A stretch of 45,461 bases of DNA from Desulfobulbaceae bacterium. Lineage in GTDB: Bacteria > Desulfobacterota > Desulfobulbia > Desulfobulbales > Desulfocapsaceae. Location: contig JAITSS010000054.1 in NCBI GenBank assembly GCA_031287565.1, forward strand, positions 1 through 45,461. The letters run 5' to 3'. The translations under genes were made by a program, and so were the position numbers. The notes beneath the pieces are model-generated. The model was not told the DNA's origin and did not search any database. It worked only from the letters and a program-made list of their open reading frames with translations. This document shows positions 41,804 through 45,461 of this stretch, in pieces. Numbering within the stretch: position 1 is the first letter of the stretch; every line of letters starts with the position of its first letter.

Positions 41804-43396
41804 TCAATACGCCGTTATATGGGCAGTATGACGCTTTGACAGCCAAATCTTGAGAAGTACCAACAAAGGAGCGGCAATAAGAAAAACAATAACGATCACG
41901 AAAAAAGCCTCATTATAGGAAATAGTGTTGCTTTGCATCGTCAGGCTCTTTTGCAAAAAAGCCATGGCGGCCTTGGCGGCGTCGCCCGCTTCCATCCCCC
42001 GGCTTTGCAAAGCCGCCTGCACACTGTGCAGCCTCTCGGTCAGGAGAACCCCACCGGCTTCCAGATGGGAAGAAAGAACGGCGCCATTCTGCGCGTTCTG
42101 GTGATCCAGATAGCGCTGGAGGACGCCCACGCCAAAAAGACCGCCAAACTGGCGGAATGTTGTAAAAAGCGCCACCCCCTGTGCTATCTGACTCCCTTGG
42201 AGTCCGCCCAGAGCGTAAATGGTAAGGGAGAGAAACAGGAATCCGAGTCCGGTTCCTCTGATCATCAGCGGGATGAGCAAGTCCGCGCTGCCGCTCTCGC
42301 TGGTTGAGCCGGAAAGCATCCACATTCCGGCCATAATCAGGAAAATACCCAAAGGGACCGTCGCCAACGGATGTACGCGTGAAAAAGAGAGCAGCAGCGC
42401 TGTCAGGGACAGCGCGACAAAGAACATCACCCCACCCGGCGCTATCAGCGCACCGGCTTCCGTTGCTGTGAGGCCGAGCACGTTGAGCGTGAATCCCGGA
42501 ATGAGCCATGTGCTTCCGAACAGCGCCACTCCCGCCACAAAGCTGACCGCGAAACCGAAACAGAAGTCGCGGTTGTCAAAAACGGAGAGGTTGACGAGGC
42601 TATTTGGCCGGGGAAAAGCTATCCAGCGCAGGATGCAGGCCAGAAGAGCCGCGAAGCCGAAAACGGTCAGAATCGCGATGTGCCTCGTCTCAAACCAGTT
42701 CCACCGGCTTCCTTCCTGGGCGATGTAGGTGAGACAAAAAGCGGCAACCGCAAAAAAGGTAAACCCGGCGGCATCGAACCGTTTTGTGCCTGACTTACAC
42801 ATGATACGTAAAGGGATAAAGGCCAGAACGATCAAAGAGGTCATGCCAAGCGCCGCTGCAAAGAGAAATATCGCTTCCCAGGTCAGAACATCGACCATCC
42901 AGCCTTGAAGCGATGCGGCGAATGTGGCCGGGACGACCACCGCGCCGCAAGCGAAAAGAAGCTGCGTCAACGGTTGCCATTTCCCGCCGAACACAGTGAA
43001 AAGCAGCGTTTGCCCTCCGACAAGAAGGATTCCGCCCGCCGCGCCCTGCGCCACCCGAAAGAATACGAGGGGATACAAATTGGCGGTACAGGTCATGCAG
43101 ACACTAACGACGGTCATAACGGCGCTTGCCGTCAGCAGAACGCGAATCGGTCTGAAGCGGGCGAACAGTGCGGGCACCATCATGAAGCCACACAGTTTGG
43201 CGCTCGTGTAGCTGACGTCCAGCCATGCGAATTCGTCGGACGTCGTGTACAGGTCGCCCCACATGTCAAGCCGTCCAAAAGAAAGCGCTGTCCCGGTAAA
43301 GGCTTCGGCCAAGCCTGCCAGAAGAATACCCCCGACAAGCAAGAGATAGACGACGGTATTTTCGCGCATATTTGGAGAATCAATCCGGGGATTCAT
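41804..43396 (-). CDS. DHA2-family MFS drug efflux pump
   Basis: A 530-residue inner-membrane proton antiporter with about 14 helices, of the EmrB/QacA group. Visible are FRVAQGAAGGILLVGGQTLLF (motif C-like antiporter region), RIMCKSGTKRFDAAGFTFF and GLFGVGVLQRYLDHQNAQN near the C-terminus. It exports toxic compounds through the HlyD adaptor and the outer-membrane channel. AAGGAGCGC precedes ATG 43396; 12 bases separate it from the adaptor gene upstream. Confidence 0.9.
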   Translation of the reverse strand: MNPRIDSPNMRENTVVYLLLVGGILLAGLAEAFTGTALSFGRLDMWGDLYTTSDEFAWLDVSYTSAKLCGFMMVPALFARFRPIRVLLTASAVMTVVSVCMTCTANLYPLVFFRVAQGAAGGILLVGGQTLLFTVFGGKWQPLTQLLFACGAVVVPATFAASLQGWMVDVLTWEAIFLFAAALGMTSLIVLAFIPLRIMCKSGTKRFDAAGFTFFAVAAFCLTYIAQEGSRWNWFETRHIAILTVFGFAALLACILRWIAFPRPNSLVNLSVFDNRDFCFGFAVSFVAGVALFGSTWLIPGFTLNVLGLTATEAGALIAPGGVMFFVALSLTALLLSFSRVHPLATVPLGIFLIMAGMWMLSGSTSESGSADLLIPLMIRGTGLGFLFLSLTIYALGGLQGSQIAQGVALFTTFRQFGGLFGVGVLQRYLDHQNAQNGAVLSSHLEAGGVLLTERLHSVQAALQSRGMEAGDAAKAAMAFLQKSLTMQSNTISYNEAFFVIVIVFLIAAPLLVLLKIWLSKRHTAHITAY

Positions 43397-43408
43397 AAGG
43401 CGCTCCTT

Positions 43409-44440
43409 TTACTTTTCCCCACCCGGAAGAACTGTTACACGAACGGATAGCCCCGGCACCAAGAGACCAATCAAGGTATTGTCTTTCAAGGTAATTTTTA
43501 CAGGAACACGTTGCACTACGCGGATGAAGTTACCTGTGGCGTTATCCGGCGGCAGCAGGCTGAAAGAGGAACCGCTTCCCGGCGCGAGGCTGTCAACAAC
43601 CCCCGCCAACGCCGCTCCCGGATACCCGTCAACGGCGATCCGCACGTTTTGGCCGATACGGATGTGCTCCATCTGTGTTTCCTTGAAATTCGCGACAATC
43701 CAGACATCCTGCACGGGAACAAGGTCGAGAAGGGCGGTTCCCGGCGTCACGAATCGTCCGATGCGGGCCTTACGATTGCCGATAACGCCGTCAACAGGAG
43801 CGCGGACGCGGCAATGCTCCAGATCCAGAACGGCCAGAGATAATGCGGCTTGAGCCTGAGCCAGACCGGCATGGGCGGATGACAGTTGCGAGGTCAACAC
43901 ATCAAGTTGTTTGGTCTGCACATCAAGGTTCGCCTGCGCGCCGGCAAGGGAGGCATCTGTCTGCGCTTTATCCCGTAATGAATCCTCAAATCGCTGCTCC
44001 GTCGTCGCCTTATCCTTCCGAAGCCGGTTCTGTCTGGCATATTCCTGCGCGGCCCGTTTTTGTATGGCGGCTGCGGAAGCTACTTGCGCTTCAGCTTGGC
44101 GGATGACCGCGTGTTGCAGCACGGTTGCGGCCTTCACATTGGCAATCGCGGATTCCGCTGCCAGAACATTCGCCTTGGCCTGTTCGACCTTCGCCGTGTA
44201 ATCGCGTTCGTCGATGGCGAAAAGTAAATCACCGACTTTAACGCTCATGTTGTCTCTCACAGGCACTTCCATCACATATCCGGATACCTTTGGAGCGATA
44301 GCGATAATGTCGGCATGGATATAGGCGTTATCCGTATTGATGGAGCGCATCCCCGTAGACCATGACAGCGCCGCCCATATGATGAGAGTCCCTGAGCCAA
44401 CCACTACCGCAGCGATAAACAAAACTTTTTTCCGGTTCAT
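43409..44440 (-). CDS. HlyD-family membrane fusion protein (EmrA type)
   Basis: A 343-residue periplasmic adaptor. One N-terminal membrane helix (about 5-27) is followed by NTDNAYIHADIIAIAPKVSGYVMEVPVRDNMSVKVGDLLFAIDERDY (first half of the lipoyl domain), a long coiled-coil hairpin (about 75-190) and the second lipoyl half CRVRAPVDGVIGNRKARIGRFVTPGTALLDLVP, then a beta-barrel. ATG 44440 is preferred because AAGGGGGG lies 7 bases before it; upstream in-frame ATGs lie in the operator region. First gene of the efflux operon, divergent from tetR. Confidence 0.92.
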   Translation of the reverse strand: MNRKKVLFIAAVVVGSGTLIIWAALSWSTGMRSINTDNAYIHADIIAIAPKVSGYVMEVPVRDNMSVKVGDLLFAIDERDYTAKVEQAKANVLAAESAIANVKAATVLQHAVIRQAEAQVASAAAIQKRAAQEYARQNRLRKDKATTEQRFEDSLRDKAQTDASLAGAQANLDVQTKQLDVLTSQLSSAHAGLAQAQAALSLAVLDLEHCRVRAPVDGVIGNRKARIGRFVTPGTALLDLVPVQDVWIVANFKETQMEHIRIGQNVRIAVDGYPGAALAGVVDSLAPGSGSSFSLLPPDNATGNFIRVVQRVPVKITLKDNTLIGLLVPGLSVRVTVLPGGEK

Positions 44441-44453
44441 CTTCATACCCCCC

Positions 44454-44473
44454 TTGGTATTCATAAGTACCAA
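44454..44473. promoter_or_regulatory. TetR operator 1
   Basis: TTGGTA-N8-TACCAA, a perfect palindrome just before the HlyD start codon, in the leader of the efflux transcript. Same half sites and spacing as the two other operators. Confidence 0.6.
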
Positions 44474-44483
44474 TTGACATATA

Positions 44484-44501
44484 TGGTATTTCGCGATACC
44501 A
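44484..44501. promoter_or_regulatory. TetR operator 2, over the efflux promoter
   Basis: TGGTA-N8-TACCA, perfect palindrome. It lies between a minus-strand TTGACT (44507-44502) and a TATATG-like -10 near 44483, so binding would block the efflux promoter. Confidence 0.6.
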
Positions 44502-44513
44502 AGTCAAGAAAAA

Positions 44514-44531
44514 AGGTACTTGAAAATACCA
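44514..44531. promoter_or_regulatory. TetR operator 3, before tetR
   Basis: AGGTA-N8-TACCA, a near-perfect palindrome 13 bases before the tetR start. The centres of the three operators are 29 and 30 bases apart, about three helical turns each. Confidence 0.55.
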
Positions 44532-44544
44532 AGTAGGAGTATTT

Positions 44545-45210
44545 ATGAAGACATCACTTTCTGAGAGTAAGAAGAAAAAAAATTTACCGGCTGCGCAAAG
44601 ACAGGAAGTGTTGCTTAAGGCAGCATCGGAAGTTTTTCTGGAAAAGGGATACGCGGCAACCAGTCTGGATGACATCATAGGCCGGGCTGGCGGTTCAAGG
44701 CGCAGCATCTATGCGCAGTTTGGCGGAAAAGAGGGACTGTTCAATGCCTTAGTCACGAAAATCGCCAGTCAGGCTCTCGCCCCCATGCGGCAGGAAATTG
44801 ATAAAGAAACCGACTTGCGTGAAGCACTGTTTGCTTACGCGGAAAGCATCCTTTCAGCTCTTTTCACGCCTACTGTACTGGATTTGTCAAGGCTCGCCCT
44901 CGCTGATGGCGCACGGTTTCCCGATCTGGCGAAAGTGTATTTTGCCTCTGGCCCCGGCAGCGCGGTCGAAAGCCTGACAAGACTTCTTGAAGCAGCCAAA
45001 AATCGTGGGGAAATCCAGTGCCTCCGCTGTGATATCACCGCCAGCCAGTTTGTAGGTGCGTTGCGTGACAATCTTTATTTACAGGTGCTTTTGCGACTCC
45101 GCCCCGCTCCCGAACAAGAAGAAAGGGCAGCACTGGTTACAAGTGTCGTGGAGATTTTTTTGCATGGCATTTTGACGGCGAGACCAAAGCCGCAACCAAT
45201 GGTTATGTAA
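44545..45210 (+). CDS. TetR/AcrR-family repressor of the efflux operon
   Basis: A 221-residue one-component regulator. A lysine-rich leader precedes the helix-turn-helix (about 22-65: VLLKAASEVFLEKGYAATSLDDIIGRAGGSRRSIYAQFGGKEGLFNALV), and the rest is a ligand-binding helical domain of the AefR-like kind (DLSRLALADGARFPDLAKVYFASGP). TAGGAG 6 bases upstream supports ATG 44545. It is divergent from the HlyD-MFS-channel operon and three matching palindromes lie between them, so it most likely represses both itself and the pump until a drug-like ligand binds. Confidence 0.9.
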   Translation: MKTSLSESKKKKNLPAAQRQEVLLKAASEVFLEKGYAATSLDDIIGRAGGSRRSIYAQFGGKEGLFNALVTKIASQALAPMRQEIDKETDLREALFAYAESILSALFTPTVLDLSRLALADGARFPDLAKVYFASGPGSAVESLTRLLEAAKNRGEIQCLRCDITASQFVGALRDNLYLQVLLRLRPAPEQEERAALVTSVVEIFLHGILTARPKPQPMVM

Positions 45211-45283
45211 TTGAGGCGTCGGAGCTGTAAGGCGACAGCGCAATGCGCGAAATAGGCATCGGCTTCGGCGGCCAGGAGGGACA

Positions 45284-45461
45284 GGTGATGTCATGAAATG
45301 GTTGGATAGTAATTTTAATTTGTGATATGATTGACGAAAATTAATAACGAGGTGAAATATGGTTTATATCAAAGTATTATGTCCGCATTGCGGGAGTGAT
45401 GACATTGTTTTGCATGGTAAAAATACGAACGGCAAGCAGAGGTTATTGTGTCGAAATCCAG
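45284..45461 (+). mobile_element. Left end of an IS1-like insertion sequence (truncated by the window)
   Basis: The element appears to begin with GGTGATG, as in the left terminal repeat of IS1, about 75 bases before a short transposase-leader gene with an InsA-like zinc ribbon. The right end, second inverted repeat and target duplication lie outside the window, so family and completeness are not proven. Confidence 0.5.
45359..45461 (+). CDS. InsA-like transposase leader, partial
   Basis: The first 34 codons of a gene running off the right edge. It opens MVYIKVLCPHCGSDD...GKNTNGKQRLLC, a zinc-ribbon with CxxC and a later cysteine in the arrangement seen at the start of IS1-family InsA. GAGGTG precedes the ATG by 5 bases. 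The strand, spacing to the putative IS end and sequence agree with an IS1-like element. Confidence 0.65.
   Translation, partial: MVYIKVLCPHCGSDDIVLHGKNTNGKQRLLCRNP

Noticed and set aside
1-45461. CRISPR arrays, tRNA or rRNA genes, prophage
   Set aside because: No regularly spaced repeats, no cloverleaf or T-loop signatures and no phage structural genes were seen by reading both strands.

Overview
The window looks like a chromosomal segment of an anaerobic, quinone-using deltaproteobacterium (Desulfobacterota-type). The basis is the gene order ffh-rpsP-khpA-rimM-trmD-(RNA methyltransferase)-rplS-rnhB-yraN, the rubredoxin and desulforedoxin-like pair, a GTP-type PEP carboxykinase, an ADP-forming acyl-CoA synthetase, a formate dehydrogenase and a malate:quinone oxidoreductase. 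The species assignment is inference; no rRNA or tRNA gene was seen.

Layout. 1-9 kb holds a small secreted protein, PEP carboxykinase, a rhomboid protease, a polytopic membrane protein split by a frameshift, the acyl-CoA synthetase and two small iron-sulfur/redox proteins behind a Fur-like promoter. 9.1-18.8 kb is a long, tightly packed housekeeping run on the plus strand (SRP, ribosome, tRNA modification, RNase HII, PdxA, thymidylate kinase, TPR lipoprotein, LolB-like lipoprotein). 19.0-26.6 kb is the most interesting part: TrmO-like protein, a mini molybdopterin-fold protein, TonB receptor, methyltransferase, FmdE-family protein and a FecBCD-type ABC importer. Three sites of the form CGTTAT-N11-ATAACG, closely resembling the ModE operator, precede the two transcription units. 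Convergent to it and sharing a terminator is a Cys-type molybdopterin formate dehydrogenase.

29.9-39.7 kb, all on the minus strand, is a urea importer (urtABCDE, with an extra small membrane protein between urtC and urtD), a DUF169 protein, an orphan branched-chain-type binding protein and Mqo. A well matched sigma-54 promoter lies before urtA, fitting nitrogen control. 40.2-45.2 kb is a tripartite drug efflux cassette (outer-membrane factor, DHA2 MFS pump, HlyD adaptor) with a divergent TetR regulator and three evenly spaced palindromic operators. The window ends inside an IS1-like element.

The best candidate for an undescribed system is the ModE-box cluster at 19.0-26.6 kb. It reads as a molybdenum (or tungsten) responsive outer- and inner-membrane uptake route for a metal complex, with cytoplasmic partners (FmdE, methyltransferase, TrmO-like, molybdopterin-fold protein) that could release or handle the metal or its ligand and feed enzymes such as the neighbouring formate dehydrogenase. 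The operators and gene content are visible in the sequence; the substrate is inference.
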